Below are positions 52,689 to 63,265 of a stretch of DNA of 64,000 nt, one piece after another (the stretch's first letter is position 1; every line of letters begins with the position of its first letter). Source of the DNA: Sphingomonas oleivorans (GTDB lineage Bacteria; Pseudomonadota; Alphaproteobacteria; Sphingomonadales; Sphingomonadaceae). The position numbers were made by a program, and so were the translations under genes. Below the pieces are notes generated by a model. That model was not told the DNA's origin, made no database searches, and worked only from the letters and a program-made list of their open reading frames with translations. Where the stretch lies: assembly GCF_003050615.1 (NCBI RefSeq), contig NZ_NWBU01000009.1, forward strand, positions 186,001 to 250,000. The letters are read 5' to 3'.

Positions 52689-53093
52689 TCAATGCTGCAG
52701 CTCGGCGGGCACCTTGCCTCCATTTTCGGCGAGTTTGCGCATCACCTGCTTGTGCAGCCAGATGTTCATCGTCGCACTGTCATTGGTGTCGCCGGTATAG
52801 CCCAGCTCGCGGGCGAGATCTGTCCGGTTGGCGCGGCTGGAATCGAGGCCGAGCAGCGTCATCAGATCGACGATCGAAACGCGCCAATTGCTGGGGCGGC
52901 CGCTCTTGGCGGCAAGCTCGGTCAGGATGGCCTCGACATCGACCGGCTGGGCCGGCGTGGGCTGGGCAGGGGCAGGTGCGGGCCGGGGTGCGGCGGCCTG
53001 GCCGGCGGGGGCTGCTTGCGGCTTGGGGGCGGGTTGGGCGGGCGCCTTGGCCTTGCCGAAAATGGCGTCCTTGATCGTTCCGAAGATGTTCAT
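52689..53093 (-). CDS. DUF3597 domain protein
   Basis: 134 residues: a short N-terminal amphipathic segment (MNIFGTIKDAIFGKA), an Ala/Pro/Gln linker (residues 15-50) and a C-terminal DUF3597 domain (VDVEAILTELAAKSG, then NWRVSIVDLMTLLGLDSS, ARELGYTGDTNDSATMNIWLHKQVM). Structures of this family resemble LysM-less cell-surface helical domains; function unknown. AAGGAGGA precedes the ATG. Confidence 0.85.
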   Translation of the reverse strand: MNIFGTIKDAIFGKAKAPAQPAPKPQAAPAGQAAAPRPAPAPAQPTPAQPVDVEAILTELAAKSGRPSNWRVSIVDLMTLLGLDSSRANRTDLARELGYTGDTNDSATMNIWLHKQVMRKLAENGGKVPAELQH

Positions 53094-53231
53094 GGCGGGA
53101 TTCCTCCTTCGGGCTTCGGTTCGTGGGTGGGCAACGAATGGGGCGCGTACGGGATGCATGACCGGGCAACTCCGCGCTGCGCTAAGGGTTTTCACGGAGA
53201 CGGGGGCGAGAAGATGGGTTGGAGAGGGATG

Positions 53232-53507
53232 ATGGACGACATGGAACAGAACCCTCCCACCGGACAGCGGCCGCCCGGAACGAGCATCGCCCGCGAGCGG
53301 GAGATCGACCCGGGCGCTACCAATCGCGGCCAATGGCCCGGCGAGGTGGGCGGCATGGTGACGGGCAGCGGCGCGGGTGCTGGCGGCGGCGGCGCCCCGG
53401 AGGATTATGACGAGGATCCGGCGGCCGGCGGCGGCAAGGTCGAGCTGGTCAGCGCGCCGCATGGGCCCATGACGGGCGCCGACGCCCCGGAGCATGGGAG
53501 TCGCTAA
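53232..53507 (+). CDS. small low-complexity hydrophilic protein
   Basis: 91-residue acidic, Gly/Pro-rich protein (MDDMEQNPPTGQRPPGTSIA, then glycine runs and VELVSAPHGPMTG). There is no signal peptide, membrane segment or known domain. GGAGAGGG lies just upstream; ATGs at 53229, 53232 and 53241 are all possible. It sits among other small stress-type genes. Confidence 0.5.
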   Translation: MDDMEQNPPTGQRPPGTSIAREREIDPGATNRGQWPGEVGGMVTGSGAGAGGGGAPEDYDEDPAAGGGKVELVSAPHGPMTGADAPEHGSR

Positions 53508-53567
53508 CCGGAGCGGAGCAGGCGGGCGCGGGGTCGATCCCCCGCGTCCGCCCGCATGCCCGCCGGA

Positions 53568-54026
53568 TCAGTGCGTCGCGGCGAGCGAATGTTTGAGCGC
53601 GCTCGCCTCGTCATGGCCCCTCTTCACCGAGGTGAACGTCTCGCGGATGACGGCCCTGGTCTCGGGCGACAGGTCGGTATCGGCCAGCGCCTCCTCGAAC
53701 TTGCGCTTGATATGGTCCTCGCCGCGCTCGACCTCGTCAACGATCGCCTTCTCGTCCGATCCGGTGACGGCGTCCTTGAGGTTGAGGAAAACGCGATGCG
53801 CGGCACCGAGCGCGGTGCCGCTATTTTCCGGCTCGCCGCCCAGCCGACTCACCTCCGCCTGCAGCCTTGTGGCGACCTCCACCCGCTCGGCGGCGCGCGC
53901 GGTGAAGATCGTGGCGAAGCGGCCGCTGCCTACATCCTTGGCGGCCTCGCGATAGCCGTCGATGCTGTCGAAGGTGGTCGCGATCAGCGAATTGAGCACG
54001 CGGATGTCGTGGTCCTTGCCTAGCAT
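53568..54026 (-). CDS. PA2169/DUF2383 four-helix-bundle protein
   Basis: 152-residue ferritin-like helical protein. The N-terminal KDHDIRVLNSLIATTFDSIDGYREAA and the later GEDHIKRKFEEALADTDLSPETRAVI match the PA2169/DUF2383 family, which is often induced under stress; no catalytic function is established. AGGAG lies 8 bases before the ATG. The following 270 bases to uvrA hold no gene. Confidence 0.88.
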   Translation of the reverse strand: MLGKDHDIRVLNSLIATTFDSIDGYREAAKDVGSGRFATIFTARAAERVEVATRLQAEVSRLGGEPENSGTALGAAHRVFLNLKDAVTGSDEKAIVDEVERGEDHIKRKFEEALADTDLSPETRAVIRETFTSVKRGHDEASALKHSLAATH

Positions 54027-54277
54027 GATGGAGCTCCTTGCTCATTGGAGGGGGACTGTTCGAACGAGCGGCGTAGCCGAGGGTTGCCCGCCGCGGCACA
54101 GCCGGCCTTGTCCCGTGCCCGGCCGGTCCGTTCGACACGCGGACCGGCGATATGGCGGGCGATGGCGACGAAAAGTCGCAAAAAGCCATGCTCCGGAGCC
54201 AGCGCGGGGAGCGTGGCCGGGGGCGGCTTGCAGTCGCTGATATTGCGCGATCGGTTCGGAGGCTTGCCCTCACCCTG

Positions 54278-54300
54278 CCCTCTCCCCCGAGGGGAGAGGG
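54278..54300 (-). terminator. uvrA terminator
   Basis: 10-bp stem CCCTCTCCCC / GGGGAGAGGG with a 3-base loop immediately after the uvrA stop on the minus strand. It resembles the hairpin at 57746-57773. Confidence 0.65.
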
Positions 54301-57156
<2,856 letters not shown>

Positions 57157-57166
57157 CTTCGAGCAA

Positions 57167-57181
57167 GTTCCACATTTGTTC
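57167..57181. promoter_or_regulatory. LexA (SOS) box upstream of uvrA
   Basis: GTTC-CACATTT-GTTC, an exact match to the alphaproteobacterial LexA direct-repeat site GTTC-N7-GTTC, 11-25 bases before the uvrA start. It predicts DNA-damage induction of uvrA. Confidence 0.75.
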
Positions 57182-57378
57182 TGGATGGGCAAGAGGGTCT
57201 GCGCCAAGGCGCGGGGCCGCTCGGGCCAAGATGGATTGCGTGGACGCCAAGGGCAAGGGCGCGGACGGCCGAATCCTGCGGCATGTTAGGGCGCGCGCAG
57301 GGGAACGATGCTCCAAGGCACGGGAGAGGGCGGAGCGCGGCGGTGGACGGACCCAGTCAGGGCGGTGGCAGGCGCGTG

Positions 57379-57693
57379 ATGCGGAGTGTCGTGCCGCTGA
57401 TCTTCCTCGCACTTCCCGGCTGCAGAGTGGTGGATCGGCTGACGCAGGACATAGCGGACTATAGGCTGCATGCGCTGCTGCTCGGGCTGGGCGCGGGGCT
57501 TTCCGTGCTGCTGGCGGCGATCGCGCTGGCCGCCTTGTTCGACAAGGGACGGACGGGGGCGGGCAGGCGGCAGGCGCTGCTGCTCGCCATAATCGGCGCG
57601 GCGCTGTTCGTGCTGATCGAGTCGGTGGTGTTTCTCGGCCGGCCCGTTGGCGATGCGGGCGAGATCAGGGCGAGCGAGACGCGGGGATCGTAA
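57379..57693 (+). CDS. small membrane protein of unknown function
   Basis: 104-residue protein: a short N-terminal hydrophobic stretch (VVPLIFLALPGCRVVD, perhaps a lipoprotein signal), and two stronger transmembrane helices (LLLGLGAGLSVLLAAIALAAL and ALLLAIIGAALFVLIESVVFL). I do not recognise a family. No good ribosome site is visible. It starts about 220 bases from uvrA on the opposite strand and ends at a strong hairpin. Confidence 0.5.
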   Translation: MRSVVPLIFLALPGCRVVDRLTQDIADYRLHALLLGLGAGLSVLLAAIALAALFDKGRTGAGRRQALLLAIIGAALFVLIESVVFLGRPVGDAGEIRASETRGS

Positions 57694-57745
57694 ACAATAC
57701 CGTCATCCCTGCGAAGGCAAGGGCGACGGTCCGGTATGAGGCATT

Positions 57746-57773
57746 CCCTCTCCGCCCGAGCGGGCGGAGAGGG
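57746..57773. terminator. bidirectional terminator before the S10 peptidase gene end
   Basis: Perfect 13-bp stem (CCCTCTCCGCCCG and complement) with a 2-base loop between convergent stops at 57693 and 57784. A remnant of a dispersed repeat (CGTCATCCCTGCGAAGGC, from 57701) lies beside it. Confidence 0.75.
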
Positions 57774-57783
57774 GGAAGGGCAA

Positions 57784-59277
57784 TCAGTGCGTGCCGTAGA
57801 GGCGCATCGCTTCCTGGCGGAAGGCGGCGGCGCTGTCGGGGCGGCTGTAGAACATGTGGCCGCCCGGATAGAGGGCGAGCTTCACCCGGTCCGGCCGGCC
57901 ATAGCTCGGCATCTGATCGATCAGCAGCCGCGAGGCGAAATAGGGGCAGGAGAGGTCGTCCATGCCATGGACGATCAGCACGCCCATCTTGCCGTCATTC
58001 GCGATCGCCTTGCGCAGATCGGTGACGGGTTCGTCCTTATTGTCGCGATCCCACAGCTCGTTCACCTTGTAGGACAGCGCATAATAGCGCGCGTCGATCT
58101 TGTAGCCGACCTGGTTGGTGACGAAATCGACCATCGCGCTGGTGGTGGGCGCGATCAGCGCCTCCAGGATCGGATCGCCCGAGCGGCGCTGGGGCGAGGC
58201 CGGGAAGGGATCGAAGGCCGTGACATTGCTGTCATAGACGCTGCCGATCTTGCCGTCCGTGCGATAGGTTTCGCGCAGATAGGTGCCGATATCGACACGG
58301 CCCTGAAGCTTGCGCACCAGCGCCGGATCGAGCCCGGTATAGGCCGCGACCTTGGCCGACATGCGCTCGATCGCCTGCGGATCGGAACGGCCGCGTAGGA
58401 AATCCTGGAGATATTCGCCGCGGGCATAGGTCTCGACATCGCGCAGCGCCGCTTCGCTGAGCTTGCCCTGCCGCTCGAGATGGCCTGCGGCCATCGACGG
58501 CAGGTTGATCATCCAGGGCAGCGGCGAAAGCGCGGTGCCGCCGCCCTCATCATCCTGCGCGGTGGGATCGAGATAGGGCGAGACCATGACGATGCCGTTC
58601 AGGCCGACGCCGAGCTGCGTCTGGAGATGATAGGCGAGCCGCGGCACGCGATAGCCGCCATAGCTTTCGCCGACGATATATTTGGGCGAGGTCAGCCGGC
58701 CATTCTTGACCAGCCAGTCATAGACGATGCGCGACAGATATTCGATGTCGGGCTTGGCGCCGTAAAAGGCCTTCTTGCTCTTCTCCTCCTCCACCAGGCT
58801 GCGGCTGAAGCCGGTGCCGATCGGATCGATGAAGACGAGATCGGTGAAGTCGAGCCAGGTGCCGGGATTGTCGACCGCGACCGCGCTGTCGGACGGCGCA
58901 TCGCCCTCCGCGCCGAACTGGACGCGCTTGGGCCCGATCGCGCCGAGATTGAGATAGACGGACGATGCGCCCGGCCCGCCGTTGAAGGCGAAGGTGACGG
59001 GACGGCCGGCGGCACGTGTGCCGGGCACGGTATAGGCGGTATAGACGACCTCGCCGATCGTCTTGCCCTTCTCGTCGCGCACGGGAAGGCTGCCGACGGT
59101 GGCGTCATAGGCGAGCTTGCGCCCGGCGATGCTGCTGGTCTGGCGGATGGTGCGATCGGACGGGAGCGGCGCGAGCGCGATCTCCTCCTTCTTCGGCGCG
59201 GGATCGTCGGCGGCAAGCGCGGTCGTGGCGGAAAGGGCCAGCAATGCAGCGGCGCCGATCCGGGCGAATATGTGCAT
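57784..59277 (-). CDS. secreted S10 family serine carboxypeptidase
   Basis: 497-residue exported alpha/beta-hydrolase of peptidase family S10. Signal peptide MHIFARIGAAALLALSATTALA. Oxyanion segment FNGGPGASSVYLNLGA, nucleophile Ser205 in GESYGGYR, catalytic Asp in GMDDLSCP and His in YPGGHMFYS. It removes C-terminal residues from peptides in the periplasm. The frame is open to 59421, but the signal peptide fixes the start at 59277. Confidence 0.92.
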   Translation of the reverse strand: MHIFARIGAAALLALSATTALAADDPAPKKEEIALAPLPSDRTIRQTSSIAGRKLAYDATVGSLPVRDEKGKTIGEVVYTAYTVPGTRAAGRPVTFAFNGGPGASSVYLNLGAIGPKRVQFGAEGDAPSDSAVAVDNPGTWLDFTDLVFIDPIGTGFSRSLVEEEKSKKAFYGAKPDIEYLSRIVYDWLVKNGRLTSPKYIVGESYGGYRVPRLAYHLQTQLGVGLNGIVMVSPYLDPTAQDDEGGGTALSPLPWMINLPSMAAGHLERQGKLSEAALRDVETYARGEYLQDFLRGRSDPQAIERMSAKVAAYTGLDPALVRKLQGRVDIGTYLRETYRTDGKIGSVYDSNVTAFDPFPASPQRRSGDPILEALIAPTTSAMVDFVTNQVGYKIDARYYALSYKVNELWDRDNKDEPVTDLRKAIANDGKMGVLIVHGMDDLSCPYFASRLLIDQMPSYGRPDRVKLALYPGGHMFYSRPDSAAAFRQEAMRLYGTH

Positions 59278-59366
59278 CAGTTTCGGTTCCCCCAAATTTG
59301 GCGTTGGCGAAGGGGTAGGCCGAAACGAGGTGCTTTGCCAGAGCAATACAGATCCGCGCGCCTGGC

Positions 59367-60584
59367 TTATGACATTGCGAGCACGAGATTCCGGATCTGG
59401 GGATAGACCTGCGTCTCCCACTTCCGGCCGGAAAAGACGCCATAATGGCCTACGCCCGCCTGAAGATGGTGGCGCTTGAGATGCGGGCGCAGGCCGGTGC
59501 AGAGATCATGCGCGGCCGCCGTCTGGCCGACCGCGCAAATATCGTCGCGCTCGCCCTCGACCGTCAGCAGCGCGGTGCGGCGGATCTTGCCGGGATTGAC
59601 GCGCGCGCCCCGGAAATCGAGCTCGCCCCGCGCCAGCTCCGCGCGCTGGAACACCTTGTCGATCGTTTCCAGATAAAATTCGGCGGTAAGGTCGAGCACG
59701 GCGAAATATTCGTCGTAAAAGTCGCGGATCTTCGTCGCTTCCTCCGCATCGCCATCGGCGAGGAACTGATAGAGCGCGCGATGCTGTGCGGCATGGCGGC
59801 CCATATTCATCGACATGAAGGCGGTAAGCTGGAGGAAACCGGGATAGACGCGCCGCCCCCGCCCGGCATAGCGCCAGGGCACGCGCGTGATGAGATTGCG
59901 CTCGAACCAGTCGAGATCATGCGCGGTGGCGAGCGCGTTGACCGAGCTGGGGTTGATCCGCACGTCCACGGGTCCTGCCATCAACGTCATGGTCCGGGGC
60001 TGGGCGGGATGGCCGTCCTCCGCCATCACCGCAGTGGCGGCGAGCGCCTGCACGCAGGGCTGGCACACCGCCAGCAGGTTCGCGCCGGGGCCGAGCTCGA
60101 CCAGAAAGCGGATCAGATAATCGACATAATCGTCGAAACCGAACGACCCGGCGGACAGCGGCACGTCGCGCGCATTGGCCCAGTCGGTGACATAGACGTC
60201 ATGATCGTGGAGCAGCGTGGCGATCGTGCTGCGCAGCAGGGTCGCGAAATGGCCGGACAGGGGGGCTGCGACCAGCATCTTGGGCTGGGGCGTCTGCACA
60301 TCGTCCTTGGCGAAATGGAGCAGGCTTCCGAAGGGCAGCGAGAAGACCACTTCCTCGCGCACGGCGACCTCGGCATTGCCGACGGTGACGCTTTCGATGC
60401 CATAGGCCGGGCGTTTATGGGTGAGCCGCGCGCCCGCGCCGACCTCGATCAGCGCGAACATGCTTTTGGGCAGCGGCCAATGGGCAAGCCCGCCGAACCG
60501 GTCGCGTGCCTCGAGCGCGCCGGCGGCGCCCGCACGGAAAGGGGCGAGAACGTCCTCCAGCCCCTGATAGACATCGTACAGCAT
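59367..60584 (-). CDS. phaZ: intracellular polyhydroxyalkanoate depolymerase
   Basis: 405-residue PhaZ-type enzyme that mobilises stored polyhydroxybutyrate. The lipase box is replaced by the cysteine form LAVCQPCVQALAA (nucleophile expected at Cys174), as in Ralstonia-type intracellular depolymerases. N-terminal MLYDVYQGLEDVLAPFR and the HYGVFSGRKW C-terminal motif (active-site His) are conserved. GGGGGGAG precedes ATG 60584. No pha synthesis gene is in the window. Confidence 0.92.
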   Translation of the reverse strand: MLYDVYQGLEDVLAPFRAGAAGALEARDRFGGLAHWPLPKSMFALIEVGAGARLTHKRPAYGIESVTVGNAEVAVREEVVFSLPFGSLLHFAKDDVQTPQPKMLVAAPLSGHFATLLRSTIATLLHDHDVYVTDWANARDVPLSAGSFGFDDYVDYLIRFLVELGPGANLLAVCQPCVQALAATAVMAEDGHPAQPRTMTLMAGPVDVRINPSSVNALATAHDLDWFERNLITRVPWRYAGRGRRVYPGFLQLTAFMSMNMGRHAAQHRALYQFLADGDAEEATKIRDFYDEYFAVLDLTAEFYLETIDKVFQRAELARGELDFRGARVNPGKIRRTALLTVEGERDDICAVGQTAAAHDLCTGLRPHLKRHHLQAGVGHYGVFSGRKWETQVYPQIRNLVLAMS

Positions 60585-60733
60585 GCGCCTGCCGCTCCCC
60601 CCACAGACAAGGCCGGCCTCTGGACCAGACCCGGGGGACGACTCCCCCCCCTTTCTTCCGATCCCGAATAATGCATTAGGTGCTGCGGTGCGACAGGCAT
60701 ATTTGACGGGCATGCAATTGTTCGGGGGAGGCG

Positions 60734-61390
60734 ATGGCGGACGCGGTGCTGACGATCTCGAGCAAAAATTATTCCTCCTGGTCGCTGCGCGGCTGGCTGC
60801 TGTGCCGGATGGCGGGGCTCGACATCGAGGAGCGGATCGTGCCGATCGACGATCCGGCGAACCGGGCGGAGTTGCTGCTGCTCTCGCCCTCGGTGCTGGT
60901 GCCGCGGCTGGAGCATGAGGGGTTGAGCGTGTGGGACACGCTCGCCATCGCCGAATATCTGAACGAGCGCTTCCCCGAGGCGCAGCTCTATCCCGCCGAC
61001 CGGGCGGCGCGGGCGCTGTGCCGCGCCGTATCGGGGGAGATGCATTCGGGCTTTTTCAACCTGCGCTCGGCATTGCCGATGAACCTGAAGGCGCATCACC
61101 CCAATTTCCGCATCTTCACCGGCGCGCGGCCCGATATCGAGCGGGTGCAGGCGATCTGGGAGGAGTGCCTGTCTCATTATGGCGGGCCTTGGCTGTTCGG
61201 CGCGCGGCCGAGCGTGGCGGATGCGATGTTCGCGCCCGCCGCCACGCGCTTCGTCACCTATGACGTGCCGCTCCGGCCCGTGCCGGCGGCCTATCGCGAT
61301 ACGATAATGGCCTGGCCGCTGATGGAGGAATGGATCGCAGCCGCAAAGGCCGAGCCGGAGGAGGTGGAGGAGCTCGATATCGAGTTCTGA
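60734..61390 (+). CDS. glutathione S-transferase family protein
   Basis: 218-residue GST. The N-terminal thioredoxin-like domain begins SKNYSSWSLRGWLL, where the serine after NYS fits a catalytic Ser/Tyr position. VPRLEHEGLSVWDTLAIAEYL is the glutathione-binding cis-Pro and Asp/Ser region. The helical C-terminal domain follows (ARPSVADAMFAPAATR). GGGGGAGG lies before the ATG. Substrate unknown. Confidence 0.88.
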   Translation: MADAVLTISSKNYSSWSLRGWLLCRMAGLDIEERIVPIDDPANRAELLLLSPSVLVPRLEHEGLSVWDTLAIAEYLNERFPEAQLYPADRAARALCRAVSGEMHSGFFNLRSALPMNLKAHHPNFRIFTGARPDIERVQAIWEECLSHYGGPWLFGARPSVADAMFAPAATRFVTYDVPLRPVPAAYRDTIMAWPLMEEWIAAAKAEPEEVEELDIEF

Positions 61391-61444
61391 ACTGCAGGTG
61401 TCCCGGCCTGCGGGGCGCCATCGGATGAAAGGGGGACGTGCTTC

Positions 61445-62578
61445 ATGGATCGCAGGCTGTTTCTGAAGGGGGGATCGGCGGCGGCCGGGGCGCTGGCGCT
61501 GCAGGCCTGCACCCGGGCGGGCTCGGGTTGGCCGACGCAGATGGCGATGCCCGACATATCCGACAATTGCGCGCTGCCGCCGGTGCATGTGGCCGAGGAT
61601 CGGGTGATTCGCACCGTCGTCGGCCTGCGTCCCTTCCGTCCGTCGGGCTTCGTCGTCCGTGCCGAGGCTTTGGGGGACAAGAGACTCGTCCATAATTATG
61701 GCCATGGCGGTGCGGGCATAACGCTCTGCTGGGGCACGGCGAAGCTCGCCACCGAATTGGCGCTGCCGGGCCATTCGGGGCCGGTCGCGGTGCTGGGCGC
61801 GGGCGCAGTGGGGCTGGCGACGGCAAGGCTGGTGCAGGAAGCGGGCTTTCCCGTGACCATCTACGCCAAGGCGCTGCCGCCCGAGACGACCTCCAACATT
61901 GCCGGCGGGCAATGGTTTCCCGCGCGCGCCTTCCAGAAGGGGCATGCGAGCGATGCCTTCGTCGCGCAGTTTCGCGCGGCCAGCGTCTATGCCTATCGCC
62001 GCTACCAGCTTCTCGCAGGCGCGCGTTACGGCATACGCTGGATGAAGAATTATTATTGCTCGGACAGGCCGTTCGACGTCGATCCTTACAGTTCGCTGAT
62101 CCCCGATCTGCTGCCCGAAACGCGCATGCTGGCGAAGACGGAGAATCCCTGGCCCCATGCCTATGTGCGCCAGCAGGACGGGATGATCGTCGAGCCGTCC
62201 ATCTTCCTGCGCGAAATGCTGATCGACGTCTATGGCGCGGGCGGCAAGGTGGTGGTGCGCCCGTTCGCCAATGTGGCCGAGATCGCGGCGCTCCCCGAAC
62301 GGGTGGTGATCAACTGCACGGGGTTGGGCAGCCGCGACCTGTTCGGCGACCGGGAGCTGACCGCGATGCGCGGCCAGCTGAGCTTCCTGCTGCCCCAGCC
62401 GGAGGTGCGCTACGCCGTCTCCGCGCCGGGCGGGATCTATATGTTCTCGCGCACCGACGGCATATTGCTGGGCGGGACGGGCGATCTCGACAATTTCTCG
62501 CTGGAGCCGGACATGGCGACCCGCGCGCGCATCCTGGCGGGGCACAAGGCGCTGTTCGCGGGGCTTCGCCGCTGCTGA
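61445..62578 (+). CDS. secreted FAD-dependent oxidoreductase, circularly permuted D-amino-acid-oxidase type
   Basis: 377 residues. A Tat-like leader DRRLFLKGG with a possible lipobox LQAC (Cys22) starts the protein. Residues 60-68 (GLRPFRPSG) and 83-97 (HNYGHGGAGITLCWG) are motifs normally found at the C-terminus of D-amino-acid oxidase, yet here they precede the FAD Rossmann motif at 114-129 (VAVLGAGAVGLATARL). The rest follows in normal order: TSNIAGGQW 149-157, INCTGLGSRDL 289-299, GILLGGTGDLDN 339-350, and the protein ends where GLRP would usually come. The catalytic fold seems complete but permuted. Likely an oxidase of D-amino acids or similar amines in the periplasm. Confidence 0.8.
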   Translation: MDRRLFLKGGSAAAGALALQACTRAGSGWPTQMAMPDISDNCALPPVHVAEDRVIRTVVGLRPFRPSGFVVRAEALGDKRLVHNYGHGGAGITLCWGTAKLATELALPGHSGPVAVLGAGAVGLATARLVQEAGFPVTIYAKALPPETTSNIAGGQWFPARAFQKGHASDAFVAQFRAASVYAYRRYQLLAGARYGIRWMKNYYCSDRPFDVDPYSSLIPDLLPETRMLAKTENPWPHAYVRQQDGMIVEPSIFLREMLIDVYGAGGKVVVRPFANVAEIAALPERVVINCTGLGSRDLFGDRELTAMRGQLSFLLPQPEVRYAVSAPGGIYMFSRTDGILLGGTGDLDNFSLEPDMATRARILAGHKALFAGLRRC

Positions 62579-62795
62579 TTCGGCGACGGGCTGAGGCCGG
62601 CCCGCGCTGGATTGCGGAAATGCGTAAACGGTTCGTCGATCCGGATAGGGCGTTCGTCGGCCCGGCGGTCGTTCGTCAACGCGTCTCGCGCGCCGGTCGA
62701 AGCACGCATGAACGGCCGGCGGGCCGGGTCTAAACCTCCTCCAACAGCAACGGACATCGGGTTTTTCTCGCCGGTGTCGCTCGAGGAGAAAGACC

Positions 62796-63152
62796 ATGTT
62801 CAGCACCGTTTCCAAGGGCCTTTCCGCCATGGCCCTGATCGCCGCCGCCGCCGTCGCGCTGCCTGCTCAAGCGGCCGAGACCGAGCAGAAGAGCGTTTAT
62901 GCCAATCATGGCGACCTGGACCTGCGCACGGCCGCAGGCGTCACCGAACTGAACCATCGCATCCGCCGGGCGGCCAACCGGGCGTGCAATGTTTCCGACG
63001 CGCGGGATGTCGCCACGCTGCAAAAGGCGATGGAGTGCCGCCGGGTGGCGGTCGCGAATGCGGCGCAGCGCGTCGAGCTGGCGATCGCTCGCGCCAAGGA
63101 TCGCGCCGCCTATGCCGCGCGGGGCTCCGCTTCCACCGGCAACGGCCTCTGA
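62796..63152 (+). CDS. UrcA family protein
   Basis: 118-residue exported protein. Signal peptide ends LPAQAAE. The core VYANHGDLDLRTAAGVTELNHRIRRAANRACN with a second Cys at MECRR is the UrcA pattern seen in sphingomonads and caulobacters. Function unknown, small periplasmic. GAGGAGAAAG lies before the ATG. Confidence 0.85.
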   Translation: MFSTVSKGLSAMALIAAAAVALPAQAAETEQKSVYANHGDLDLRTAAGVTELNHRIRRAANRACNVSDARDVATLQKAMECRRVAVANAAQRVELAIARAKDRAAYAARGSASTGNGL

Positions 63153-63201
63153 TCGGCACGCGCGGTTACCCGTCCCAACGTCCCCGCCGCGCGTGTCGCA
63201 T

Positions 63202-63246
63202 GCGCCCCCGGAGCCCCCCGGCCCCGGGGGCGCTTTCCCATTGGCA
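63202..63246 (+). terminator. terminator of the UrcA gene
   Basis: 10-bp stem GCGCCCCCGG / CCGGGGGCGC followed by TTT. Confidence 0.7.
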
Positions 63247-63265
63247 TCTTAGGCCCATTGGCGTC

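Noticed and set aside
57157-57207. Upstream extension of uvrA
   Set aside because: It would place the SOS box inside the coding region and adds residues not typical of UvrA.
61445-62578. Possibility that the oxidase gene is a normal DAAO scrambled by a frameshift
   Set aside because: All motifs lie in a single uninterrupted frame, and the end of the frame coincides with the usual position just before GLRP.
60449-62830. Long minus-strand frame spanning the GST and oxidoreductase genes
   Set aside because: It runs antisense to two genes with clear motifs and ribosome sites, and its product has shadow composition.
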